Notes: generated from the letters alone by a model not told the origin. DNA of 48,489 bases from Gammaproteobacteria bacterium (GCA_025359085.1 JANYHL010000042.1:1-48489), one strand, 5' to 3'. Numbered from the stretch's first letter, positions 34,732-43,805 are shown. A program made the numbers and translations.

Positions 34732-35463
34732 ATGACTGAAACCAAAGAAAAAGTTAACCCCCCCTTTGACAGGGATTCGGCGACGTGGTTTGCGCCCATG
34801 GAAGGGGGGACTGGGTCGTCGCCCGGCCGGGCCTCGCCTTTGATGGTGCCGATCCGCTCACTCGGCGCCAATCACCGCGCGCGCATCGCCCGGCACTTGC
34901 TGGCGCTTGAGTCGCATGACCGTTACCTGCGTTTCGGCTTTGCGGCCAATGACGCGCAAATCCAACGCTATACCGACAGTCTCGATTTTGAGCGGGACGA
35001 TATCTTTGGTATTTACAACCGGCGGCTGGACCTGATTGCCATGGCGCACCTGGCTTTCGACACTGACAGCAAGCAGCGTGACTGCGCCGAGTTTGGCGTC
35101 TCGGTCTTGAAAGCAGCGCGTGGGCGCGGCTACGGGGGGCGCCTGTTCGACCGGGCGGCCATGCATGCCCGCAACGCCGGGGTCAGCCGGATGTTCATTC
35201 ACGCCTTGAGCGAGAACACCACCATGTTGAAAATTGCCCGCAAAGCCGGCGCCACGGTGGAGCGCGATGGCTCCGAGTCCGAGGCCCATTTGCTGCTGCT
35301 GCCCGCCACGCTGGACTCCCGTTGGACCGAATTGGTGGAAGAACAATTGGCCCAGACAGATTACCGCATCAAGGTGCATGTGAAACAGTTTCGCGACGCC
35401 TTGGGCGGGGTGATGGCACGCCGTTCCGAGGCGCAGAACGCCCAGCGAAACAGCCCGAAATAA
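34732..35463 (+). CDS. GNAT-family N-acetyltransferase
   Basis: A 243-residue cytoplasmic acetyltransferase. Seen: an N-terminal low-complexity segment of about 40 residues; then SHDRYLRFGFAANDAQIQRYTDSLDF, a start typical of GNAT proteins; EFGVSVLKAARGRGYGGRLFDRAAMHARNAG, the acetyl-CoA binding loop (the R/Q-x2-G-x-G/A pattern as RGRGYGG); and a beta-strand/helix end with KIARKAGATVERDGSE. The acceptor is unknown. The C-terminal ~60 residues (LVEEQLAQTDYRIK...) are charged and not part of the core. Starts at the ATG at 34732; a GTG at 34723 in frame is inside the promoter's -10 region. Confidence 0.87.
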   Translation: MTETKEKVNPPFDRDSATWFAPMEGGTGSSPGRASPLMVPIRSLGANHRARIARHLLALESHDRYLRFGFAANDAQIQRYTDSLDFERDDIFGIYNRRLDLIAMAHLAFDTDSKQRDCAEFGVSVLKAARGRGYGGRLFDRAAMHARNAGVSRMFIHALSENTTMLKIARKAGATVERDGSESEAHLLLLPATLDSRWTELVEEQLAQTDYRIKVHVKQFRDALGGVMARRSEAQNAQRNSPK

Positions 35464-35551
35464 CGCCGCTGGGGAGTCTGGCGCGGCAGGGTCGCGCCCA
35501 ATCCGCTATCCTTGAGGCTCGCAAACAACCGCATGTCCTGCTCTCCTGGCT

Positions 35552-36418
35552 GTGTCAGACCCCCATCCCACGCGTCCCGATCGGGAAGATAAACGCACAT
35601 TTCTGCGAAAACTGGCCGAGTTCCTTCACCCCGGGCCGGACTCGACCGACGAGCTGATTGCCACGCTGGCAGAAGCCGAAGACAACGAAATCATTGGCGC
35701 CGAGTCGCTCCGGATGCTCGAGGGCGTCATCGGCATGGCCGACATGACGGCCGGTGAAGTGATGGTGCCCGCCACCCAGATGGAGCTGGTCAATATCGCC
35801 GACCCCTACGATGTGATGATGCATGGCGTGATTGATACCGCGCACTCGCGCTTTCCGGTGTATGACGGCGAACGCGAAAACATTCTTGGCATTCTGATGG
35901 CCAAGGACTTGCTCAAACTCCAGCGCGCGCCTGAACTCAACATCCGCGCCTTGTTGCGCCCGGCGGTGTTTGTGCCGGAAAGCAAGGGGCTCAACGACCT
36001 GTTGCGCGATTTTCAGAGCAACCACAACCACATGGCGATCGTGATCGATGAATTTGGCCGGGTTGCCGGTCTGGTCACGATCGAGGACGTCCTGGAAGAA
36101 ATTGTGGGCGAGATCGAAGATGAGTTCGATATTGACGAGGATGAAGGGGATATTTATGGTCTGGCCGACCGCAGCTACCGCGTCAGTGGCGACACGCCGA
36201 TCGAGCGCGTGGAGAACGCCTTTGGCGTCAAGTTGACCGGCACCGACCCGGACGACGAGTTTGACACCATTGGCGGCTTGATTGCCCATGAAATGGGCCA
36301 TGTTCCCAAGCGCGGGGAACGTCATGTGCTGGCCGGCGTCAACTTTGTGGTGATGCTGACCCAAGGCGGGGCGGTGAAGTGGTTCAAGGTGTCACCGGTG
36401 GCTGAGGCCGCTCCTTAG
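35552..36418 (+). CDS. corC: CorC/HlyC-family protein with CBS pair
   Basis: A 288-residue cytoplasmic protein with two CBS domains (about 65-190) and a C-terminal CorC/HlyC transporter-associated domain (about 205-280). CorC/YbeX has been linked to Mg2+/Co2+ efflux and to ribosome assembly. Seen: MTAGEVMVPATQMELV and ILMAKDLLKL in CBS one, MAIVIDEFGRVAGLVTIEDVLEEIVGEIEDE in CBS two, and TIGGLIAHEMGHVPKRGE in the C-terminal domain. The start is a GTG at 35552. Immediately upstream of lnt, the same order as ybeX-lnt in E. coli, one base between stop and start. Confidence 0.93.
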   Translation: MSDPHPTRPDREDKRTFLRKLAEFLHPGPDSTDELIATLAEAEDNEIIGAESLRMLEGVIGMADMTAGEVMVPATQMELVNIADPYDVMMHGVIDTAHSRFPVYDGERENILGILMAKDLLKLQRAPELNIRALLRPAVFVPESKGLNDLLRDFQSNHNHMAIVIDEFGRVAGLVTIEDVLEEIVGEIEDEFDIDEDEGDIYGLADRSYRVSGDTPIERVENAFGVKLTGTDPDDEFDTIGGLIAHEMGHVPKRGERHVLAGVNFVVMLTQGGAVKWFKVSPVAEAAP

Positions 36419-36419
36419 C

Positions 36420-38099
36420 GTGCCGCCCTGCTGGCCTGACACGGGGGTGGCGCCCGCGCCAGCGCTCACGCTGGGGCGCGTGGCCCTGGTCTTGCTGGCG
36501 GGGTTTGCGCAGGCGGCCAGCCTGGCCTGGCCCTGGTCGCTGCCGGACGCTTCTTTTGATCTGTTGGGCTTACGCCCGGGGCAACCCGTTTGGTGGTTGC
36601 AATTGCTGGCGCTGGGCGGGCTGGCCTGGCTGCTGGAAAGCGCCCGCCAGGCCGGTCACGCCAGCGCGGCCAGCAAAACGCATTGGCGGCGCAACTGGCG
36701 CTTGGGCGCCTTGTGGGGGTGCTTGTTTTCCACCGCCTGGTTGATCGGCTCCTTTGGCTGGACCTATGTCGCCATGCACACTTACGCCGGTTTACCGAGC
36801 TGGCTGGCGGCCTTGGCGGTGCTGGCGCTGGCCGCTCTGCTGGCGCTCTACTACACCGCAATTTGTGGGCTTTTTGTAGCGCTAGCCCCCGTCAATAGGG
36901 CGTTTGCAGCTATTGTTTTTGCGTCACTTTGGTTGTTGGCCGAATTGGCGCGCGGCATCTGGTGGACCGGGTTTGGCTGGGGTGCGGCGGGCTACAGCCA
37001 CGTCGAGGGGCCGCTGGCGGGCTACGCCCCGTGGCTGGGCGTGTACGGCTTGTGCGCGTTGGCGGCGTGGCTGGCGATGAGCCTGGTGCAGATCGTGGCG
37101 CCCGATGCGTCTTGGCGCCAGCGGGCCATCACCCTGGCTGCCGCCCTGGGGCTGCTGGCGCTGCCGCAGTTGCAACGCCTGGACGGTGCGGACAGCGCGG
37201 GCTCGAGCGGCCGCCTGGCCGTCACCCTGTTGCAGGGCAACATACCGCAGAACGAAAAGTTTGAACCGGGCAGTGGCGTGCCGCTGGCCTTGCAGTGGTA
37301 CGCCGAGCAGCTCACCCACAGCCGCACCGCGCTGGTGATTTCGCCGGAAACGGCGCTTCCCGTTCTGCCGCAGCAATTGCCCCCCGCCTATTGGCGTGCA
37401 CTGCAACTGCGGTTTGCCAGCGGCCAGCAAGCGGCCCTCATTGGCACCCCGCTGGGCAACGCGCAGGACGGCTATACCAACTCCGTGGTCGGGCTCAAAC
37501 CGGGGCAGTCGCAGCCCTGGCGCTACGACAAACATCATCTGGTGCCGTTTGGCGAGTTCATTCCGCCGATGTTCAAGTGGTTTACCGCGATGATGAACAT
37601 CCCGCTGGGCGATTTCAACCGCGGCGCGCCCCGGCAAGCCCCGTTTGAATGGCAGGGGCAGCGGCTGTCGCCCAATATTTGCGTGGAAGATCTGTACAGT
37701 GAGGAGCTGGGGCTGCTGTTCAGTGAGCCGGCGCAGGCGCCCACTATTTTGGTCAATGTCAGCAACCTGGCCTGGTTTGGCAATGGCTGGGCGATGGACC
37801 AGCACCTGCAGATCGCGCGCCTGCGTGCGCTGGAATTTGCGCGCCCCTTGGTGCTGGCCACCAACACCGGGCTGACGGCGATTGTGGACCACCGGGGCCG
37901 CGTCACCCACGCGCTGGCACGCAACACGCGGGGCGCCCTGGTGGGCGAGGTAGAGGGGCGAACGGGTGTGACGCCTTATGCCTGGTGGGTGTCACGCTAT
38001 GGTCTTTGGCCGCTCTGGCTGCTGGCGCTGGCTGTGGTGGGACTGGGCACGCGCAGCGGCTTGCGAAAACGCCCGTCGTCGGAGCCGCGGTCGTGCTAG
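36420..38099 (+). CDS. lnt: Apolipoprotein N-acyltransferase
   Basis: A 559-residue inner-membrane enzyme that adds the third acyl chain to lipoproteins. Seen: hydrophobic helices over the first ~240 residues, then a nitrilase-like domain with the triad Glu310 (ISPETALPVL), Lys371 (YDKHHLVPFGEF) and Cys421 (PNICVEDLYSEE), spaced as in E. coli (267/335/387). LWLLAELARGIWWTGFGWGAAGYS is the conserved membrane motif. GTG start, one base after corC. Odd: residues 147-169 (AICGLFVALAPVNRAFAAI...) are encoded by an in-frame copy of the ~65 bp repeat inside a membrane helix. The protein is otherwise normal, so the repeat is tolerated. Confidence 0.95.
   Translation: MPPCWPDTGVAPAPALTLGRVALVLLAGFAQAASLAWPWSLPDASFDLLGLRPGQPVWWLQLLALGGLAWLLESARQAGHASAASKTHWRRNWRLGALWGCLFSTAWLIGSFGWTYVAMHTYAGLPSWLAALAVLALAALLALYYTAICGLFVALAPVNRAFAAIVFASLWLLAELARGIWWTGFGWGAAGYSHVEGPLAGYAPWLGVYGLCALAAWLAMSLVQIVAPDASWRQRAITLAAALGLLALPQLQRLDGADSAGSSGRLAVTLLQGNIPQNEKFEPGSGVPLALQWYAEQLTHSRTALVISPETALPVLPQQLPPAYWRALQLRFASGQQAALIGTPLGNAQDGYTNSVVGLKPGQSQPWRYDKHHLVPFGEFIPPMFKWFTAMMNIPLGDFNRGAPRQAPFEWQGQRLSPNICVEDLYSEELGLLFSEPAQAPTILVNVSNLAWFGNGWAMDQHLQIARLRALEFARPLVLATNTGLTAIVDHRGRVTHALARNTRGALVGEVEGRTGVTPYAWWVSRYGLWPLWLLALAVVGLGTRSGLRKRPSSEPRSC
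36860..36920 (+). repeat. ~65 bp repeat, copy 7, in frame inside lnt
   Basis: The central gcgctagccccc-gtcaata core and the following gcagctattgtttt align base for base with copy 6 (34506-34569). It lies sense to lnt and encodes hydrophobic residues in a membrane helix. Confidence 0.82.
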
Positions 38100-38198
38100 G
38101 CTGGCGCGCTTGTCCAAGCCTCGTAAAATCAGCATTTGCACGCGTGCAGGCGTGTCGTTTTCAAAAACCCAGGGCGTAGCCCGCATCAGCACCCCCTT

Positions 38199-39104
38199 AT
38201 GTTGACCTTCCAGCAAATTATTTTGAAACTGCAGTCCTACTGGGCCGAGCAGGGCTGCGCCTTGCTGCAGCCCTACGACATGGAAGTCGGCGCCGGCACC
38301 TCGCACACCGCGACATTCTTGAGGGCGCTGGGGCCGGAGCCCTGGAAGGCGGCCTACGTGCAGCCGAGCCGCCGCCCGAAAGACGGCCGCTACGGCGAAA
38401 ACCCGAACCGCCTGCAGCATTACTACCAGTACCAGGTGGTCTTGAAGCCAGCCCCCAGCAACATTCTGGAACTGTACTTGGGCAGTCTGGAGTCGCTCGG
38501 CTTTGATCTGAAGAAGAACGATATCCGTTTCGTTGAGGACGACTGGGAAAACCCGACCTTGGGCGCCTGGGGCCTGGGCTGGGAAGTCTGGCTCAACGGC
38601 ATGGAAGTCACGCAGTTCACCTATTTTCAGCAGGTCGGCGGCATTGACTGTCGGCCCATCACCGGCGAGATCACCTATGGCCTAGAGCGCCTGGCGATGT
38701 ACCTGCAAGGCGTGGACAACGTCTACAACCTGCAGTGGACCGAGGGCTTGCGTTATGGCGACGTCTACCTGCAAAACGAAAAAGAGCAGTCGGCCTACAA
38801 CTTCGAGCACAGCGACGCCGACTTCTTGTTCACCGCTTTCACGGCGCACGAGCGTCAGGCCAAGCACCTGATTGAGCAGCAGTTGGCCCTGCCTGCCTAC
38901 GAGCAGGTGCTCAAGTGCGCGCACAGCTTCAACCTGCTCGACGCTCGGGGCGCCATCAGTGTGACCGAACGCGCCGCCTACATCGGGCGCATCCGCAACC
39001 TGGCGCGCGCCGTGGCGCAGAGCTATTTTGAGAGCCGCGAACGCCTGGGCTTCCCGCTGGCGCCGCGCGAGTGGGTGGCGCAGATGACCAAGAAGGCTGC
39101 GTGA
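38199..39104 (+). CDS. glyQ: Glycyl-tRNA synthetase, alpha subunit
   Basis: A 301-residue catalytic subunit of the bacterial-type tetrameric glycyl-tRNA synthetase. Seen: the class II start [66 protein letters not shown] (motif 2 with the ATP-binding Arg), [10 protein letters not shown], and [26 protein letters not shown] near the end. The ATG at 38199 is chosen over an in-frame upstream start (38136) because the family always begins MLTFQ. The glyS gene follows 41 bp later. The 38100-38198 gap has no gene and no clear promoter. Confidence 0.98.
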   Translation: MLTFQQIILKLQSYWAEQGCALLQPYDMEVGAGTSHTATFLRALGPEPWKAAYVQPSRRPKDGRYGENPNRLQHYYQYQVVLKPAPSNILELYLGSLESLGFDLKKNDIRFVEDDWENPTLGAWGLGWEVWLNGMEVTQFTYFQQVGGIDCRPITGEITYGLERLAMYLQGVDNVYNLQWTEGLRYGDVYLQNEKEQSAYNFEHSDADFLFTAFTAHERQAKHLIEQQLALPAYEQVLKCAHSFNLLDARGAISVTERAAYIGRIRNLARAVAQSYFESRERLGFPLAPREWVAQMTKKAA

Positions 39105-39145
39105 TCAAGCAAGCTCAGCCGAACAGCATAAAAGAATAGTTAACC

Positions 39146-41407
39146 ATGACGACTCAAAACCTTCTCGTTGAATTGTTTGTTGAAGAGCTGCCGCCCAAGG
39201 CGCTCAAGAAGCTGGGCGAGGCGTTTGCCAGCCAGCTCGGTGAACAACTGCGCGCCCAGGGGCTGGCCAGTGCCGCATCGGTGGTCACGGCCTATGCCTC
39301 GCCGCGCCGTCTGGCGGCCCACATCACCCAGGTTTGGCACAAGGCCGCCGACCAGGCGGTGCAGCAAAAACTCATGCCGGTGAGCGTCGGGCTGGACGCC
39401 GCCGGCCAAGCTACCCCCGCGCTGATCAAGAAATTGCAGGCGCTCGGTGCGGAGGTTTCCGACCCGGTGGCGGCGGTGGCGGCGCTGCGACAAGCCCCCG
39501 ACGGCAAGGCGCAAGCGCTGTTTTACGACAGCCTGGTCAGCGGCGCCACGCTTGACGCCGGCCTGCAAAAGGCGCTGGAGCAAGCGCTGGCCAAGCTGCC
39601 GATTCCCAAGCTGATGAGTTACCAGCTGGAGGCCGATTGCGAGTTGCCGGGCTGGAGCAGCGTGCACTTTGTGCGCCCGGCGCACGGCCTGGTGGCGCTG
39701 CACGGCAGCACCGTGGTGCCGGTCAAGGTGCTGGGGCTCACGGCGGGCAACAGCACCCAGGGCCACCGGTTCGAGGCCCGCGTCTCGCCGGTGCTGATCG
39801 CGCATGCCGACGACTACGCCACCACCCTGGCACAAGACGGCGCCGTGACGGCCAGCTTTGCCGAGCGTCGCAGCGACATCGTGCAGCAGTTGGAGGGCGC
39901 CGCGGCTGCGCTGGGCCGCAGCGACCCGCGTGGCTCACACGCCGCGCTGCACCCGATTGAAGATGAAGCGCTGCTGGACGAGGTGACGGCCCTGGTGGAG
40001 CGCCCCAACGTGCTGGTGTGCCAGTTTGAGCCCCAGTTCCTGGAGGTGCCGCAGGAGTGCCTGATCCTGACCATGAAGGCGAACCAGAAATATTTTCCGC
40101 TGCTCGATGATGCAGGCCAGCTGAGCAACCAGTTTCTGGTGGTCAGCAACATCAGTCCGGTGGACGCCAGCTTTGTCATTGGCGGCAACGAGCGCGTGGT
40201 GCGCCCGCGCCTGGCGGATGCCAAGTTCTTCTTCGACCAGGACCGCAAGAAGACGCTTGCTTCGCGCGTCGAAGGACTGGACAAGGTCGTTTATCACAAT
40301 AAGCTGGGCTCACAGCGCGATCGTATGTTTCGTGTGCAGGCCATCGCCATCGCTATCGCTCGCCAACTTAAGGAGGCGGGCGTCAGCACAATTGATGACG
40401 GACCAGCAGGCACTGCGGCCATGCTCGCCAAGGCCGACTTGCTGACCGACATGGTGGGCGAGTTCCCCGAACTGCAGGGCATCATGGGCGGCTATTACGC
40501 GCGCCATGACGGCCTGGGCGAAGAGATTGCCTGCGCCATTGAAGACCATTACAAGCCGCGTTTTGCCGGAGATGAACTGCCGCGCAATTTGGTAGGCGTG
40601 GTCGTGGCGCTGGCTGACAAGCTGGAAACATTGGTGGGAATGTTCGGCATTGGCAACTTGCCGACTGGCGACAAAGACCCGTTTGCGCTACGCCGTCATG
40701 CGTTGGGGGTGGTGAGGATGCTTGTGGAAAGAGACTTGCCACTGGATTTATATAAGCTGCTTGTGTTGGCCGAGGGACTTGTTGATAACGCGTTGGCCGA
40801 TAAAGGCATTGACAACAGCCAGACGGTGCTTACCGCAACTGGTCAGCCTATTAAGGAATTGACGCATAGGACGATTCGTTCGATTGCACCGTTAACGGCA
40901 GAGTTTCTGCTTAGTTTCATCTATGACCGCCTCGCCGGAAGCTTGCGCGAACAGTCGTTCAATTCGCAGGAGGTCGATGCTGTACTGGCGCTTCAGCCAC
41001 AACGCCTGGGCGACATCCCCAAGCGCCTCGCCGCCGTGCGCGCCTTTGCCGCGTTGCCCGAAGCCCCGGCGCTGGCCGCGGCCAACAAACGTATCGGCAA
41101 CATCCTCAAAAAAACGCCTGACGTGGACCCGCATGTCAGCGAAGTGCTGCTGCAGGAACCTGCCGAAATTGCCCTTTTTGCCGCGATGCAGTCACTGGTG
41201 CCGCAGGCGAATGCGCAGTTTGAAGCGCTTGACTACACCGCCTCGCTGCAAACCCTGGCGGCGCTGCGCGCGCCGGTGGATGCGTTCTTTGACAGCGTGC
41301 TGGTCAATGCCGAACAATTGGACTTGCGCCTGAACCGCCAGGGCTTGCTGAAAAGCCTGCACGGCGCCATGAACCGCGTCGCTGATCTGGCGCGGCTGGC
41401 GGCCTGA
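39146..41407 (+). CDS. glyS: Glycyl-tRNA synthetase, beta subunit
   Basis: A 753-residue subunit that binds tRNA-Gly and is required with GlyQ for charging. Seen: NLLVELFVEELPPKALKKLGEAF at the start; ASPRRLAAHI; the conserved MKANQKYFPLLDDAGQLSNQFLVVSNI; RLADAKFFFDQDRKK; the HD-like core with VALADKLETLVGMFGIGNLPTGDKDPFALRRHALG; and a C-terminal anticodon-binding-like region. Length is normal. Odd: about 40,290-40,980 is clearly AT-richer at third positions than the flanks (ctt, gtt, gat, tta, ata), as if replaced by recombination, while the protein remains intact. Confidence 0.97.
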   Translation: MTTQNLLVELFVEELPPKALKKLGEAFASQLGEQLRAQGLASAASVVTAYASPRRLAAHITQVWHKAADQAVQQKLMPVSVGLDAAGQATPALIKKLQALGAEVSDPVAAVAALRQAPDGKAQALFYDSLVSGATLDAGLQKALEQALAKLPIPKLMSYQLEADCELPGWSSVHFVRPAHGLVALHGSTVVPVKVLGLTAGNSTQGHRFEARVSPVLIAHADDYATTLAQDGAVTASFAERRSDIVQQLEGAAAALGRSDPRGSHAALHPIEDEALLDEVTALVERPNVLVCQFEPQFLEVPQECLILTMKANQKYFPLLDDAGQLSNQFLVVSNISPVDASFVIGGNERVVRPRLADAKFFFDQDRKKTLASRVEGLDKVVYHNKLGSQRDRMFRVQAIAIAIARQLKEAGVSTIDDGPAGTAAMLAKADLLTDMVGEFPELQGIMGGYYARHDGLGEEIACAIEDHYKPRFAGDELPRNLVGVVVALADKLETLVGMFGIGNLPTGDKDPFALRRHALGVVRMLVERDLPLDLYKLLVLAEGLVDNALADKGIDNSQTVLTATGQPIKELTHRTIRSIAPLTAEFLLSFIYDRLAGSLREQSFNSQEVDAVLALQPQRLGDIPKRLAAVRAFAALPEAPALAAANKRIGNILKKTPDVDPHVSEVLLQEPAEIALFAAMQSLVPQANAQFEALDYTASLQTLAALRAPVDAFFDSVLVNAEQLDLRLNRQGLLKSLHGAMNRVADLARLAA

Positions 41408-41440
41408 GCCGCTGGCTGCGTCCACAACCCCATGGGCACC

Positions 41441-42022
41441 ATGAAACTCGTCATCCTCGACCGTGACGGCACCCTGAATCAGGACAGTGCCGAATTCATT
41501 AAAACCCCCGAAGAATGGCTGCCCTTGCCCGGCGCGCTGGAGGCGATTGCCCGTTTCAACCATGCCGGCTGGCATGTGGTGATTGCCAGCAACCAGTCCG
41601 GCTTGGGGCGTGGTTTGTTTGATGTGTCGATGCTCAATGCGATCCACGCCAAGATGCACAAGATGCTGGCGGCGGTCGGTGGCCGGGTCGATGCCGTCTT
41701 TTATTGCCCGCACGCGCCCGATGAGGGCTGCCACTGTCGCAAGCCCGAGTCTGGCCTGTTTGAACAAATTGGCGAGCGCTATGGGGTGGACTTGCGCGGT
41801 GTGCCAACGGCGGGCGACACGGCGCGCGATGTGCTGGCGGGCGCGCGCGTGGGTTGCGAGCCTCATCTGGTGCTGACCGGCAAGGGTGCCGCCTACCGCG
41901 GTCGGCGTTTGCCGCATAACTTTCCAAAGGCGACGCAGGTGCATGAAGATCTGGCCGCCTTGGCTGACTTTTTGATTGCGCGGGATACGGCCAAGACTGA
42001 GCGGGCGACTACAAAGTTATAA
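41441..42022 (+). CDS. gmhB: D-glycero-beta-D-manno-heptose-1,7-bisphosphate 7-phosphatase
   Basis: A 193-residue HAD-superfamily phosphatase in ADP-heptose synthesis for lipopolysaccharide core. Seen: the nucleophile motif LDRDGTLN at the N-terminus; SNQSGLGRGLFD; the zinc-binding loop CPHAPDEGCHCRKP (Cys, His, Cys, Cys); and AGDTARDVLAGARVGCEPHLVLTGKG with the last acidic residues. ATG at 41441 (MKLVILDRDGT) chosen; 41432 adds MGT. Odd: the stop taa at 42020-42022 is the first part of a ~65 bp repeat, so the last residues TTKL and the end of the protein are set by that insertion. The original C-terminus may have been a little longer. Confidence 0.92.
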   Translation: MKLVILDRDGTLNQDSAEFIKTPEEWLPLPGALEAIARFNHAGWHVVIASNQSGLGRGLFDVSMLNAIHAKMHKMLAAVGGRVDAVFYCPHAPDEGCHCRKPESGLFEQIGERYGVDLRGVPTAGDTARDVLAGARVGCEPHLVLTGKGAAYRGRRLPHNFPKATQVHEDLAALADFLIARDTAKTERATTKL

Positions 42023-42076
42023 AAATAGTAGCTGCTCAGGCAGTATCCACGGGGGCTAGAGGCCTAAAACGCATAA
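42017..42076 (-). repeat. ~65 bp repeat, copy 8, spanning gmhB stop to plsC start
   Basis: Reads ttataaaaatagtagctgct, then a variable part, gggggctagaggcctaaaac and gcataa, ending at the A of the plsC ATG. It supplies the stop codon of gmhB and the whole intergenic region, including whatever ribosome binding plsC has. Confidence 0.82.
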
Positions 42077-42811
42077 ATGTTACTGATTCGCTCCCTGTTG
42101 CACATGGCCTGGTTGCTGCTCACGGTGATTCCGTGGGGGCTGGCGCTGGTGCTGATTTCGCTCTGGGTGCGCCGCACCACGCTGTGGTGGTTTGCCGTCA
42201 ACTGGTTCCGGCTGGTGATTTGGGGCACGCGCGTGTTGCTGGGTGTGCGGGTGCGCGTCAATGGCTTGGAACACTTGCCAGCGGGTGCCACCCTGCCCGC
42301 AGTTTTGCTGTGCAAACACCAGTCCACGCTGGAGACGCTGCTGATCCCGACCTTGATGCCGCGCCCGCTGGCGTTTGTCTTCAAGCGCGAACTGTTGCGC
42401 CTTCCGTTTTTTGGCTGGTCGATGGCGCGGCTGGACATGATCCACATTGACCGCGAGTCCCGCGCCCTGGCCATGAAGCATGTCATTGAGCAAGGAAAGC
42501 GGCGCCTGGCGCAAGGGACCTGGGTCATCATGTTTCCCGAGGGCACGCGCATCGCGCGCGGCCAAACCGGCACCTATCAAACGGCGGGCACCCGGCTGGC
42601 GGTGGAGACCGGGGCGCCGGTGGTGCCGATTGCCGTGTCGTCCGGCAAATGCTGGCCGCGCCAGGGTTTCATCAAGCACCCCGGGGTGGTCGATGTCTCG
42701 ATTGGCCCGGCCATTGCCAGCGTCGGGCGCGAACCCAAAGAGCTGATGCGCGAGGTACAGGCCTGGATCGAAGCCGAAATGCGCCGGATTGACCCCGACG
42801 CCTACTTGTAA
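42077..42811 (+). CDS. plsC: 1-acyl-sn-glycerol-3-phosphate acyltransferase
   Basis: A 244-residue inner-membrane acyltransferase that makes phosphatidic acid. Seen: an N-terminal hydrophobic helix (LLHMAWLLLTVIPWGLALVLISLWV); the H-x4-D/E motif as KHQSTLETLL, with Glu in the acidic place, a variant usual in this group; FKRELLRLPFFGW; and FPEGTRIARGQTGTYQTAG, which binds the phosphate. The last part is cytoplasmic. Starts directly at the end of repeat copy 8, with no separate Shine-Dalgarno sequence. It continues the envelope cluster (lnt, gmhB) in this region. Confidence 0.95.
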   Translation: MLLIRSLLHMAWLLLTVIPWGLALVLISLWVRRTTLWWFAVNWFRLVIWGTRVLLGVRVRVNGLEHLPAGATLPAVLLCKHQSTLETLLIPTLMPRPLAFVFKRELLRLPFFGWSMARLDMIHIDRESRALAMKHVIEQGKRRLAQGTWVIMFPEGTRIARGQTGTYQTAGTRLAVETGAPVVPIAVSSGKCWPRQGFIKHPGVVDVSIGPAIASVGREPKELMREVQAWIEAEMRRIDPDAYL

Positions 42812-42821
42812 GCGCCGCGCG

Positions 42822-43763
42822 ATGCATCCCTTGCTCCGCTTTACGCTTGATCTGTTTGAGCCAAATTGGGCACCAGCCCGCGAGAATAAAGCGCCACTAG
42901 CTATTGAAATAAGAGCGTCAGAGGGCTTGCCGGTCAACCCGCCGCCGCCGCCCGCGCCCGCCCCGGTCGCGGCTCCCAGCAGCTGGCGCCACCCGCGCGC
43001 CAATCGCGAAGCCCGGTTGTGCGACCGGCTGGTGGCCTACGAGTTCAAGCGCGGCCAGCGCCGCAGCATTGGGTTTGTGATTCGACCCGAAGGGCTGGTG
43101 GTGAGCGCGCCCAAAGGGGTGCCTCTGCATCAGGTGGACGCGGCGTTGCGGGATAAATCGCACTGGATTGTCCAGAAACTGGGTGAGACGCAAGCGCGCC
43201 AGCAGCGCCTGCTGGCGCGTCGCATCGCGTGGTGTGACGGCGCGATGATTCCGTACCTGGGGCAGTTACTGCGGCTGTTGCTGGTGCCGCAGCAAGCCGC
43301 CGCTGGCGCGGGCGTCAAACTGAAAGCGGGGGCCATCGGCATGGCTGAACTCACGCAGGCCGATGCGCCGGGCCTGACGCTGCGCCTGACGCTGCCGGTC
43401 GACGCCACGCCGGATCAAATTCGGGATGCAGTGCAAGCCTGGTTGAGGCGCCAGGCGCAGCAGCTCTTTACCAAACGGCTGGACCACTTTGCTCCGCAGC
43501 TGCAGGTGCAGTGGCGCAGGCTGGCCCTGAGCAATGCCCGCACCCGCTGGGGCAGCGCCCGCATTGACGGCTCGATCCGGCTCAACTGGCGCCTGATGCA
43601 CTTTCAGCCCGCCGTCATCGACTATGTGGTGGTGCATGAACTCAGCCACTTGCGGGTGATGGACCACAGCCCGCGTTTCTGGGCCACCGTGCAGGCGGTC
43701 GTGCCAGACCATGTGGCGCTGCGCCGGCAACTCAAGGACGAGGCCTTGCCACACGGTTTGTGA
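42822..43763 (+). CDS. YgjP-like M48/DUF45 metallopeptidase
   Basis: A 313-residue protein of the YgjP/WLM metallopeptidase family. Seen: a Pro/Ala-rich N-terminal extension of about 60 residues; RGQRRSIGFVIRPEGLVVSAPKGVPLHQVDAALRDKSHWIVQKL; RRLALSNARTRWGSARIDGSIRLNWRLMHF; and the zinc motif VVHELSHLRVMDHSPRFW (HExxH plus a downstream His). No signal peptide, so it is probably cytoplasmic; the substrate is unknown. The ATG at 42822 is used; an in-frame start at 42789 overlaps plsC. Odd: residues about 24-33 (APLAIEIRAS) are encoded by half of a ~65 bp repeat in frame. Confidence 0.9.
   Translation: MHPLLRFTLDLFEPNWAPARENKAPLAIEIRASEGLPVNPPPPPAPAPVAAPSSWRHPRANREARLCDRLVAYEFKRGQRRSIGFVIRPEGLVVSAPKGVPLHQVDAALRDKSHWIVQKLGETQARQQRLLARRIAWCDGAMIPYLGQLLRLLLVPQQAAAGAGVKLKAGAIGMAELTQADAPGLTLRLTLPVDATPDQIRDAVQAWLRRQAQQLFTKRLDHFAPQLQVQWRRLALSNARTRWGSARIDGSIRLNWRLMHFQPAVIDYVVVHELSHLRVMDHSPRFWATVQAVVPDHVALRRQLKDEALPHGL
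42889..42915. repeat. Half copy of the ~65 bp repeat inside the YgjP-like gene
   Basis: The stretch ctagctattgaaataagagc matches the hairpin end of the family (compare the uvrA copy, which encodes the similar IAVEIDS). The central tagccc(tt/cc) block is not present. Confidence 0.45.
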
Positions 43764-43805
43764 CCCGCCCGGCGCGCCTGGCTGGGGCTGTTGTTGTGGT
43801 TTGAT

